Source of the DNA: Tenebrio molitor
Lineage: Eukaryota > Arthropoda > Insecta > Coleoptera > Tenebrionidae
Assembly (NCBI RefSeq): GCF_963966145.1
Contig: NC_091046.1
Span: forward strand, 45,012,001-45,076,000
DNA: 64,000 nt
Direction of reading: 5' to 3'
Part shown: piece after piece, positions 33,793-44,866 of the stretch
Layout of the letters: every line of letters starts with the position of its first letter
Position numbering within the stretch: position 1 is the first letter of the stretch
Translations under genes and position numbers: made by a program
Notes under the pieces: model-generated
Databases searched by the model: none
What the model saw: the letters and a program-made list of their open reading frames with translations, nothing else
What the model was told of the DNA's origin: nothing

Positions 33793-36700
33793 TGCTTTGT
33801 GCACTCCCAATAAAAACCGAACCGCCACACTGCAAAAAATTTAATTAGTGTTGTTCGACACGGAACAAATTTCCCGGATGTCGCCAGCGACACTGCAAAC
33901 TTTCACGTTTTATTTTTCTTCCGGATTTTCCACCAATTTCCCAATATGCGCCGCCAGTATCGGCCAATTTTAATCTAAACTTGGCTGCAGCTTTCCAACT
34001 CTCGGTGCAGTTATTTGCATTATTGACCCGACCTCTTCAACGCTCTTCCAGGCAAACATCACACCTTTCCCGTGGACCCCACTTAATGGCGTCGCCTGAT
34101 TACCCCCAAAAACTCTAATTCCACTTTTATATTCCAGGGCCACACCGTGGAAGTTTTTTGGCCAGATTTGCATAATAATATTTCACAAAAACAACGGCAT
34201 TAAGTCACGCCTGGAGTGGTTCAGATGTGTAATTAGAAAAGTTGGCGAGGATGCTATTTATGCGCGAAATGTAATTTTACAGCCGCGGCCATAAATAAGT
34301 ATTGTTGCACTTAGTGGGGCCGTAGTGGAAGTTAATTTGAAGCGTACAAACCCCCATTTGCGGGTTTATGGATAGTGTGACTCGTATCAGACATGTGGCG
34401 AATTTACATTTAAATTCGAGCAAGTTTGTGTAAATTGCTGGGGAGGAAAGCGAGTGAAAATTTATCTGCAGGCTTAGAGGGGACGTATTTATGGGCTCTT
34501 AACTCGTCTGCAATTTTAATAGTCGTGCAGGTGTTGCGATTCCACCTGAATTTTTCACAGGAAGTGTATCGGTGGGCGTGGCCCGACAGGTGGCCGGCCA
34601 GTCAGCTGTCCGACCGTCCGACACCACTCCCACCGCGGTGCAGTCCAGCATGGGCGGAGCCTGACACGACACCTAATCACACTTCTTGCACCCAAATTCG
34701 CCAGAACTTGTGCACCATCTAGTAAGCTCGCGTGCGAGTCCTTCGGCGCTTCCTGCAAATCCCAGGCGGAAATTTGTTTTGTAAATGATTTCAGAAGCGC
34801 TCACAAAGCGACCGGTTTAGTGGTTATTACACATCCACATACAGCTCGGCTCCATTTTAGTTCCGCGGGATTTAATTTCCTGAATTGTGTGATCGGCCGG
34901 CTAATCCGCGACGTACAGTTTTTCGGGTGGCCCTTGATAATTAATGGAAAATCGATGGTGAACTTGCCCCTTCGTGCCAAAAACCAGGAGGGTGTTTAAT
35001 TTTTAACAGTTGCTAATTAAAGCGCCACACCTGGCGCACACGCAAATGGGGGCAATCAAAAAATCGACTTTGATCTATCGATACGAGAAGCTAAAGAGCT
35101 TTCACAATTAATTCTCGGGCTGGGAAGCCTCGCTGTCTTTTTATATTCATTATAACATCAAACAAATCCTTTCGGATCCCGAGCTTTCAAAGCTGCTAGT
35201 TGCGCGGCTTCAAAGAAACTTCGCTTGTTCCTCCGGGTACAGACATTTACCTCATTAATGGTGCAGAGTCTGGGGCGACAGATGTCAGACGGATTTTATT
35301 GTTGCTATAATTTGTTCCGAAGAAAAATCGGAATGTATCGACGGAAATCCGGTAGCCGAGCACGCGGATATCCAAGTGGGGCTATAAATAACCCATGGCC
35401 CGAATAAGTCGTTTTGGGGTTGATATTGATAGAAGAAAATGTATTCGCGTGCTGGAGTACCGCCCAAATATATTTTCCATTATCAGAATAAATATTGAAA
35501 AAGCTCGCGACTGAGATAATTTAATTCGGTGTTTATTTTGGCCAATTTGATCCACCGCGACCTACAGTCGGCCCGTTTGACTCCGCCCGAGTCAAACGCA
35601 TCGACTGTCGCCATTTTGCACGCGCCATCTTGTTTGAACCTACGACGGATAACCCCGGCCGTCGCCTGAAATATCATTCCGGTTGTTGTCGCGCCCCCAT
35701 AAAGGAAACGGGGCTGCGACATTAAGGACAATTTAGCCGGCGGTCATAGAGCTGTGAAATCAAATCGCTGAAGGGCCGGGAACGCCCTTTGTACGGTTTT
35801 GCGGTTCAGCTTCGCCCTATCTAATTTTATTCAGGAAACGTGGCCGGCATGCAAACACCCTCGTGGAATGTTGACGTTTTTAATGCTATCAAAACAGCGG
35901 AATTGTGGAGGAATCACGGGGTAATTGTCGACGGGTCGGGGTTTGCTTAAAAAATCGTTACGACAAAGCTTTTTCTCGACTAATCCCATGAATAATGTAA
36001 TATCGCAATACGAGCCGTTATTGATTGATTGATTATTATTTCAGTGAAATATTTAGACCGGAACGTGTTTTGGTTCCCATTGTTACCAATCCAGAACAGA
36101 AGTACCACCCTAGTACTGGGGAACAATTAATTAAGCGACGCTTTTTAAAACAAAACGAATTTCATTCCTTGCACGACTCACTTTCCCCGACTGACGTTTG
36201 ACGTTTAAATTAATCTCCGCGCTCGAGAACGTGCGTGACGTCACACCTGGAACTGTCACTCCGTTGACGTTTTATTTTTAATTCAGAACCGATTTGGCGA
36301 TTCTTCCAGTGACAAAATTTATAACAGACCGACTACATCGTTTAATCAATTGTAGCTACGAGGTCGTTCAGCTCGAATGGACAAACGTCAAAGCGGTGTT
36401 GCGTGTTTTGTACAAAATGCATTTTATCAGATAACGAGCAGAAGCAACAAATAGAGTTCCTCTTCGCGTTACATTAAATGACGCTTTCACGGCGCAGTTG
36501 GCGTTCTTTGCCAACTATTTACCAGAACATTTCGTTATTGAGTTGTCTACCGCGAACAGCCACGCTAATGACTTCTCGAAATGTACACAGGAGAAATAAA
36601 CGTCGTTAATGCCCAATACGACGATCTGATAAAAATTATTCCCAAATTGCCTCAGATAAAGACATTTTAAGGGAGTCTGAAGATACTTAATTGTGATTTA

Positions 36701-36955
36701 TGGCGCAATTTCTTTTTTAATATCATCTGCACAAGCTCTGGGTGGAACCGAAAATTTGAAGGTGGAATTCTACAGCACAGCTTAGAAATGGTACTTCTCG
36801 TTCGACTGAATTCTGTTGAAGAATCTGTTTTATGAAAAAAAAAATCATCCATAAAGTCTAAATTTTGAGTATTTAGATAAAAATATATTGCCCCCTTTTT
36901 GGCAGCAAGATAATTTTCCAATTTATAATTATGCAACTGACACAACACCGACATG
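33793..36955. other. Intergenic DNA with GC/CpG-rich blocks, no gene seen
   Basis: GC-rich unique sequence at about 33850-34130, 34550-34760, 34800-35450 and 35520-35960, separated by AT-rich spacers. Frames on both strands lack domains. Considered as distal regulatory DNA of the GPCR gene; unproven. Confidence 0.3.
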
Positions 36956-36967
36956 TGACAGCTGTCA
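36956..36967. promoter_or_regulatory. Perfect palindrome TGACAGCTGTCA, copy 1
   Basis: A 12-bp palindrome made of two inverted TGACAG half-sites, the known TALE-homeodomain (Meis/TGIF/Pknox) recognition sequence, with a central CAGCTG E-box. It lies about 2 kb upstream of the GPCR coding start. Binding is inference. Confidence 0.35.
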
Positions 36968-37564
36968 ATCGCTCTACAGAAATGTCACAAGACGCCCTCC
37001 AGAGGTGCCAAAATCTGTATAATACCCCAATTTTTTCGTTGAATGTCCCTGGGGAAAATTTTCGCCGCTAGAGGGTGGCGGTTACGCACTAGTACCAACT
37101 TCCCCGATGAAAAACGAGCCCAGACAATGGTTACGTTCACCCCAACGAATTATGTCATGACGAGTTTATGTTGATGCGGTCGCTAGATCCAAATCCTAAT
37201 GTTTTTGTTATTAGTCGGCATGAGTGATGATGTCGGCAAGACAAAATTAATGTACGGTTGGGGTTGGTGTGGAGATTCCCGCTGCAATGGACACTTAATA
37301 TTTTGTTAACAAGAGATTTACCCGTAATGTCTTTTTTAGTTGAGTGCATTGTGGTGTATCTTACACAAAGCTGCCGCGAAAAACGACTTTACAACCCTCT
37401 CTGACTTACGAGGCCATTACATCGCCCACACGGTTTCAACCACTTAACAGATAAAACCCTTATCAGCGGCGTTTGTTTGATTTCTGCAGTTACTGCCTCT
37501 TCAATGCACCAACAAGCCATCAGTTTCTAATAAACAATATTTTTGTTGTTTATAGCTTATCAAA

Positions 37565-37576
37565 TGACAGCTGTCA
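37565..37576. promoter_or_regulatory. Perfect palindrome TGACAGCTGTCA, copy 2
   Basis: Second identical 12-bp palindrome, about 600 bp from the first and 1.5 kb upstream of the GPCR start codon. The flanks of the two copies differ, so this is not simply a larger duplicated repeat. Confidence 0.35.
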
Positions 37577-38932
37577 TTCCGCGACATCTAGCATTACTCT
37601 TGCAAATCACGCACAGGTAATAAATCTTGTTGGTATCACTGATTACGTTCCGAAGGAGTTCTTTCCCTTGCTCACATGATTCATTGCTGGAGAGACTTCT
37701 CTTGGAGTAGACCACATTGCACCTTCATTTTTGTTGTTTGTGTGGAAGGTACAATGTCTCGGTACCCCTTTATCTTTGTCCTTTATTGCACACTCATAAT
37801 TTCCTGGGGAGCTTTGTAAACACGTCACGTCTTATCAGTTAACGCCACGCGGGTGCCTTAGTCGTTCCAAAACCGCAAAAAGTATAAAAAGGCACTGTTT
37901 AAGCTTCACTTAACAGGATCGCCTGGAACGATGTCAGCAGCATGGAAATTTAACGGCGAACAGGAACTAGTATTTTAAGCTGCGCTACTTAACCGAATTT
38001 GTCAGGATCGATACGTCCTGGCTGGTTTTCAAGAGATTGACCATAGAGATATAATACGGAGGAAAAAAGGATAAAGGAGCGTCGGTGAGAAACTGACAAA
38101 GGGGAACTTATCAGAGATCAATTTATAAGCCTTGCGATGACAAGCTCGGGTCGAGTTTACGCCGTCAGCACCTGACTGTTCAGTCTGAGAATATAAAACA
38201 GTGCGAGTCGTAGACCGGACAATGGATAGTAGTTTGGATCCTCGCGTAATTGGTGGAGGTTCAAAGCTGCAAATCTTTGGTGGGTCGAATGAGTTCGGCG
38301 CGTCCAAAACCTCCCTTTTTCCTTTCAGTTTTCAAGGTCTGCGGCGCTTTTGATTAAACCACCCCAATTCCGATTGTGACAACCCTTCCGCCCGCTCCAG
38401 AAGTTGGATCGTTCGTCGCATTGATGCCGTCTTAAAAGACGACAACCAGAACGATTTACAAAAGCGATCTCGCAGTCTGTAAACTCCCCGAAGCGCCATC
38501 AATAACGTTCGGTGTGATGAAAAATGATTTGGATGTAGGTCCGGAAAAACGTCCGCATTGTCGGATGTTGGCTCGAAGCTCGGATTTATTTACCGAAGAA
38601 AGCGGTAATTGCAGCCCCGCATCTCCGTACTAAATTAACCGTAAAACAAAGCGGCAGCCGCTTTGATTAACATCAAAGCAACACAGCACGGGTGTAGAGA
38701 ATGATGATCCAATCATCCGAAAGCAAGATTAAATGCAAATAACCTGGCTCGCTCAAGAAACGCCAGTTTTGGGGGTGATGCATTCAAATTCAATTTAAAT
38801 TTAGATCGGGGAGGGCGACGCGTGGGCGGCGGCGGTTTGTTTTGACGTCAGGGGGCGGGGAGCGACTGTTGGCGTCAGGTGGGACGCGCTTTGCCGTGTC
38901 TGGTTTTGTACTAAGGCGGCTCTTTGTTGCAG
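37577..38932 (+). other. Putative promoter region of the GPCR gene
   Basis: Two TATA-like boxes occur: AGTATAAAAAGGC at about 37880 and AATATAAAACAGTGCG at about 38190. GC content climbs toward 38800. A splice acceptor (TCTTTGTTGCAG) ends at 38932, suggesting an untranslated first exon upstream. The transcription start is not resolved. Confidence 0.35.
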
Positions 38933-39059
38933 GACTTCCATGCGAGCGCTCCGTGACCTGGTGAGGTGATCCTGCAACGGCATGGCGGGTAGGTGGCGCC
39001 ACCTGCATCCGGGGCCGCGCTCACAGCCTCGACCCACTCGCTAGCGGCCCGGACCCGGC

Positions 39060-42000
39060 ATGTTCCGCACCAGGGACACCACGTCTACTATGATAATTTT
39101 CAGTGACTCCAACGATGACATGGAAATCGTGTTCAGGCTGGAGGGTCTCACCCAAGCGGGCATCATCTTCATCATGGCCATCGCCATCATCGTCACCAAC
39201 ATACTCATCATCGCTACATTCCTTAACTTCAGAGGTACGTCTTCACCTCCTCACCAACAACAATGACATCCACCGTCAAAAAAGAAATCACATAGACATG
39301 GAGAATAGATAGATCACCACTTCTATTATTAAATCTGACAAATGTCAATTTATTGAAGCACCAAAATGGTGGATGCGCCGGGAAATACAGGTTATAATTG
39401 TATTTGAAATACACCGTATGATCAAGAAGATCAACAGAATGTTGTCAATAATATTTGTGTTTTCAAACGTTTTTACAATAATTAATTACGCAAGGTGTTG
39501 GTGTTTTTCGTTAGTTTGCACAAGTAAGTTGGCAACAGTCACGTCAAATTCAGATTAATAACCTCTAAACAGGAAATAATTACTCGGTGCAGCTTTTTTA
39601 TCGCAATCTGGAATTAAATTGTGTTCTAATTAAGCAAAACAATCGCAGTTTTTATTAACAGTTGTAATGCTGCAAAATCTGTTAAATTCAAGAAACTGCA
39701 GTAGTCGGAAAAGATCTGTCAAGTACACTTCGCGTTCTTTTCAACGTGATTTACTCGAAATAGAGAAATATGTGCATATCTAACGGCGTCATTTTTGCCG
39801 AGACATGTCATTAGGTTATTTCGACGAGGGCAGACACGCCACTCGTGCCAAGTTTCCAGCGAAAAATATTCAGCAACAGTGAAAGAACCCGAAACCCGAA
39901 TCGGATACCTAATCAGACACCCCCGGCGAAGTTTTTCTTGAGAGACTCATCAGTTGTCGGTCCCCGGACCCGCTCTGTTCTATTTTGTCGGATTTTCATT
40001 TATCTGACCCATCTTTTGTCGTTTTTTATTGCACCTTTTACTTTTTACGGATACATTTCGCCACTCTCGGACCACTCCATTTGCTCTGCTTTCGCAGTTT
40101 TTCTCTACCCATTCAAATCCTCTTCTCGTCGCTTTCACGTCCAAACTTTTTAATTCGCTCTTCGTTTGTGACCACCTTGTCCGTCATTTTTGTCATGACG
40201 TGAGTGGCGACAACAAACCGGCGAAAACTGAAAGGTCTCCCTGAAGTAAAGATGAGTACACGCCAGGCAAGATTATCCCACGAACGCATGAATAAAACAA
40301 CTCTTACAACGGTTAAACTTCTCGAGTGAAGACCCTCTGCAACATTTACATTGTAAAATTCCATATTTAGCATGCCTAGAACGTGGCTAATCCACTCTTA
40401 CGGCTTTAAAAATATAATGAGATGGTCCGTTACTCCCGAAAGATGCTACTTTTCATCTCGGTTCTTGTAATACGGCGCGAATTTATTCATCAGATGTTAA
40501 TAACCTGAAAATGGACAAGTTTCGGCTTTGTACAGGATGTAGTTTTGCAAATTAGTAATGAAGAGCACGTCCTTGAACTCTGAGGCACTCTCGTTAGCCA
40601 GACAGAAGAGAACTGTTTCATTTTAGATAAAAACACAACCAATTTTCTGCACTCGTTCTCAATCACAGGAGTTCAATAAAAATGTCTTTTCATTTATTTA
40701 TTTACGGATAACAGACGCATAAAATGAAATGGCGGATCGAGAAAAATGGTAGAGGTTTTTAGTGGCCGAGTCTGCACCTTTACGTAGCAGATGGAGATAT
40801 TTAGTTCATTAAAAATTCAGGGACGCCCCCGTGGAAAGGATATCGCTGGAAATGAATAATTTCCGGCGAAAAAATCCTTCCCGTAAATGGGGCCGGTTCA
40901 AAGTTTGGGAAAAAATCTCCAAGCGTCGCGTGCTTCTTAATAATTTACTTCAACGAATCGTGATGCAAAGAAATAAAATTGAAAAATTCAGACTTGATAA
41001 AATGCGATTTAAGACAAAGAGAAAGGTTTAATTATAATATTTTACATAACCTGTTGGAAGAATCTCGTCGCGGCCATTTTGGTAAAACTGCAACTGTCAA
41101 AATTATTTGGTGGAGCCGACATAAATAACACAGACCGACAAAAATGCTTTATAGTTACTTAACATAATCTCTAGGTACCGTTTTTTACCACACAAAACAC
41201 AAAATTCCTCAATATCTGTAATATGTTAATTACCATCGGTCATATTTTTTTTACAACAGAAAAATTGTGCTCAATAATTACGAATGAAAGTTGTGCAAGA
41301 ATTTAACAATGCCTTCGTGATTTTATGTTCTCCATAGTTAATCAAGCCCTAGATTTATTTAGCGAAAGACCTTTTTCTTTCTATGCCGCCCTGCGTCTAG
41401 ACCGGCCCTGATAAAAATTAATCCAGAGCAAACTGTCGTTGTTGTGAAGATCCTAAGCAAACACCGTCTCCTAATTGAAACGTGGGTTGTTTACAACAGA
41501 AGAACCCTTTGGAAAAAAATCGTGAAAAAAATTACTTTGTATGCAAGGTTTTTCACATTATTTTTTCCTGTCGGTTAAAATAGAGAGGGATTAATGGCTC
41601 TGTCATCCCTGGGGGTGTACTGATTACGATCCAGGTTTACATTTGCCGAATTATGATGGCGCATGGGTCAATTAAGATTTGTAAAACGTTGAATTTGTTT
41701 TGCATTGCCGCAGGTCCCCAGGAGGTGATCAACTGCTACTTGCTGTCGCTGGCCGTGGCCGACCTGCTGTGCGGTCTGCTGGTGGTGCCGCTGTCCGTGT
41801 ACCCCGCCGTGGTGAACGATTGGGTCTACGGCGACATCGTGTGCCGGCTAGTGGGCTACCTGGAGGTGACCCTGTGGGCGGTGACCGTGTACACGTTCAT
41901 GTGGATCAGCGTGGACCGCTACCTGGCCGTGCGCAAGCCGCTCCGCTACGAGACCCTCCAGACGAAGACGCGGTGCCAGTGCTGGATGGCCTTCACCTGG

Positions 42001-42549
42001 ATCTCGGCGGCGATGCTGTGCTGCCCGCCGCTGCTCGGCTTCAACCAGCCCAAGTTCGACGAGGACGCCTACATCTGCATGCTGGACTGGGGCAGCATGG
42101 CCGCCTACTCGGTCACGCTGGGCATCCTGGTGCTCGGCCCCAGCCTCATCACCATCGTCTACACCTACACCTACATCTTCAACATGCTGCGCAAGCTGAA
42201 GAGCGGCTACCCCTTCCACGACAAGGAGTACGCCACCGCCCTCTCGGAGAACCTGTCCAACCCCAGCCACTTGATGTCGTTCTCGCTGGTGCTGGCCTTC
42301 TGGATCTCCTGGACTCCCTACATCGGCATCCGCCTGTACGAGTACTTCACCGGTGTCAAGTTTCAAGTGCAATTCCTACATTTCGGCATCGTCTGGCTGG
42401 GCTTCCTCAACTCCTTCTGGAAGTCGCTCATTTTGATCACGATGAGTCCGCAGTTCCGCCTGGCGCTGCGCATCTTCTGCATGACCATCTGCTGCCGGTA
42501 CAAGGGCAGGATGCAGGCGGAACTCATAGGGATGGAGGCAGACGACTGA
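39060..42549 (+). CDS. Orphan rhodopsin-class (class A) GPCR
   Basis: Seven-transmembrane receptor at the cell surface, ligand unknown. Coding exons 39060-39234 and 41714-42549, joined in phase 1 (FR-G), giving 336 residues. A short N-terminus precedes TM1 (about residues 34-57, TNILIIATFL). TM2 carries LSLAVADLL, Cys102 and Cys180 should form the TM3-loop disulphide, and DRY is at 126-128. TM6 has FWISWTPY. TM7 has NSFWK where most family A receptors have NPxxY, which is odd. The general pattern recalls vertebrate GPR21/GPR52, but I would not fix orthology. Upstream, in the 5' leader, are two short upstream frames starting at 38940 and 38981. The second exon is very GC-rich at third codon positions compared with its surroundings. 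The first stop, UGA at 42547, is followed by CUA and further coding-like sequence. Confidence 0.9.
39366..39385 (+). repeat. Isolated ATGGTGGATGCGCCGGGAA core in the GPCR intron
   Basis: Exact copy of the core clustered at 21.2-24.0 kb, here followed by AATACAGG as at 21997. It shows that the family is dispersed rather than only tandem. Confidence 0.6.
39386..41713. other. Rest of the GPCR intron
   Basis: About 2.3 kb of intron. A GC-rich, CpG-containing patch at about 39830-40250 and AT-rich DNA elsewhere. Short frames have no domains. No nested gene seen. Confidence 0.4.
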
Positions 42550-42687
42550 CTACTCTTTCCCGTCACCGGATGCTTTCCGGGATTGCCCATCACCGGACTC
42601 GCCATGCGCGACTACGAGTACTTCGTCGACAAGATCAGGAGGTACTGGTGGCAGTACTCGGGCCGCGACCAGTTTTACAACCAGTGA
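42550..42687 (+). other. Possible readthrough extension of the GPCR
   Basis: Directly in frame after the UGA at 42547-42549. 45 sense codons run from CUA to a double stop UGA-UAG at 42685-42690. The last 27 codons (MRDYEYFVDKIRRYWWQYSG...) have the same C/G-ending codon preference as the GPCR exon, and the DNA turns AT-rich immediately after the second stop. UGA-CUA is a known leaky stop context. The alternative is a GC-rich 3' UTR that is open by chance. Confidence 0.5.
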
Positions 42688-42690
42688 TAG

Positions 42691-44725
42691 CACCGGGACT
42701 AGATCTGTGTGGTTGTAGATAATACTGTACAGGTTTCAAGTGTTTTGTATTTTAACATTAACAGTCAATTAACATTACTTGTAGGTTTTAATCTCCGCGA
42801 GGAACTTGTAGCGTTAATGCGGCTTATTTGGGAAGCTCATACGATTTTAAACCCCGTGTAACGGCTGCTTATGTGTAATCAAAAATGAGGCTTAACACCA
42901 ACTTCAAACACCGATGTTCAAACCCCAGGCACGCGGGGACCCTCCTCACACCTCCCTGTCTTCACGAATTCTCCACCACAAACATTTTTTCAAACCGATT
43001 CCTCTTGCATAACCCTACTGCAAGTCTTTCGAGGACAGTTTTTTGCCCGCATAAGAAAAAGAATCAAGAACTCGTTGCCAAAATACGGATTGTTGCGAAA
43101 TTTTGTAATAAAAAATGTTACGTAAAAGTTTTCACTAATAATCTTCCCAACGCATGAATCATTTCCGAAAATTTTTCGTCGTTGTGGAAATAAGCACGAG
43201 TCGCAGATAAGTACTGTCGCGAGGAATACATTTTGGTCGTCAATGTCATTTCAAAATTTGGTTAGATTCTTACAAATTTATAAAATTTCCCTGCCTGATT
43301 ATGCCCACGTCGACAGTGTCAAAAAATTGAGAAAAAAATGACAATTAATGTCATACAACATGATGATAGGTTATGATATTTACGACTGTTTTACAATGGA
43401 GCATTTTCGATTGCGTCAAAGAATGACCTTGACGATCAAAATTTATTGCTCGCGACTGTACCTTATTTCCGAACAGCGGGAGTGAAAAGCCAAGAAAAAT
43501 TTACGAAAATCAATTCATATGCGTGGAAGTTTCTACAAGAAAATTGTACTCCAAAACCAAGTAGCTACTTGAAGAGGTGTGTTCATTCTGAATGTCAAGC
43601 CTGCAATGTACCGGTTTTTGTGCTAACACTGGTTTAAAACTTGTTTTGTCCAATGGCATGCAGGAAAAATTTCCAGTTACTAGTTTTTTGAAATTTCCTG
43701 AAATGTTTGTTGTTGCCATGACAACCGGAGCAAATGCAGGCTTCCCATTGGATGTTTACGGTAGGGGCGCGATTTTCAAGGACATTTTTATTCTTTTAAA
43801 ATTTGACGTGATCCAAAGTACAGTTTGGCCACTTTAAATCTAAATAATTTCGGTTAATTTAGAGGGATGTTTGAAATTTTCCTGGCCCCCAAGAGCACCA
43901 AACTATGATTTCAAAATTGGTTTTATTTTTCTGCATGATTTATCGAGAACAACTCGTTTACAGCAGAGCAATACTGTATTCCATTTATCCCTTCCTCAAA
44001 TGTAGTTTCTTCTAAGTCGGCTAAATAATCCTTAATAACTATCATAACTCAGTTGTTGACAATTTCTTCCGAAGAACTTGTCAATTTAGAAGAGAGGAAA
44101 AAGTGTGAAGGACACATCCAGAGAAGTGTGTGCGATACGACTTTGTAGCGGAATTGGTGGAGGAACCACCGAAATGTGGGAAAGTGCGTAACCGTGTTAA
44201 GACAAAACTTTTCTGCGCCATTCCTGGTTTCTCTTTGTCAAGTTTTGTGTCTTGCTGACCCAAAAAATCCTCACAATAGTCTCGGTGTTGATCAGATATC
44301 TTCGCAGACAATCAATCAATTTTATTCCTTTTCAATTCAACAAGACTGACACCGTGACCTTTCCGGCGGATGAAACAGTCTTCACCTATTTCGCTGAATG
44401 AGAGTCAGTAGGTATGTTTCTATTGTTGCGAGGTTTCCTATTTCTTCTAAACATAGTAATGAATCCACATTTTATCTTTGGATTCATCGGGAATCCCCCA
44501 AGTTATCTATTGAAGCTCACCATCGAGCTTACTTTTGCACCGCTCCCACTTTCCAGACACCTAAGACAGTCCTTCGGCGCCACTTCGTGGACTCTCCAAA
44601 GGAAACAATCTGGGATGCACCTTTTTTCTCGTTTTCCGTTTTGTATCGCTTCTAAGGATAAATTGGAATCAAGTGCCACCTGCAGGTCAGACCGCGAACT
44701 CCCCTGATATTTATTCACGCGTAAA
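42691..44725. other. GPCR 3' flank and intergenic DNA
   Basis: Probable 3' UTR of the GPCR; the first AATAAA is at 43107. Beyond it is AT-rich DNA with short meaningless frames. No gene recognised. Confidence 0.35.
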
Positions 44726-44866
44726 TAGTATATTGTGCAACTAGTTATGAAAGTCATACTTTTTTTCATGAATCTGCAGTTTGATTAACGAGGGCGGAGC
44801 CCGAGTTAATCAAGCAAATGAGTGAAAAAAAGAAACTTTCATAACGTGTTGTATACATTTTTTTTG
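44726..44866. mobile_element. Foldback hairpin element H, copy 2
   Basis: The arms AGTATATTG...AGTTATGAAAG and, inverted, TGTATAC..CGTTATGAAAG flank runs of T or A and a near-palindromic centre, GATTAACGAGGGCGGAGCCC then GAGTTAATC. Outer sequence and layout match the hairpin at 29402-29543. No coding capacity. Confidence 0.65.

Noticed and set aside
42547..42549. Selenocysteine reading of the GPCR UGA
   Set aside because: UGA-CUA context fits readthrough better, no SECIS-like hairpin was noticed, and many beetles have lost selenoprotein machinery. Not pursued as a main hypothesis.
41700..42722. A 340-residue open frame overlapping the GPCR exon in another frame
   Set aside because: Shadow frame caused by the high third-position GC of the GPCR exon. 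It is rich in Arg, Gly and Ala, has no domain, and the true frame has all GPCR landmarks.
44790..44830. GC-rich hairpin as a bacterial-type terminator or contamination
   Set aside because: It is embedded in a larger inverted repeat with a relative at 29.4 kb, and the surroundings are clearly insect DNA.
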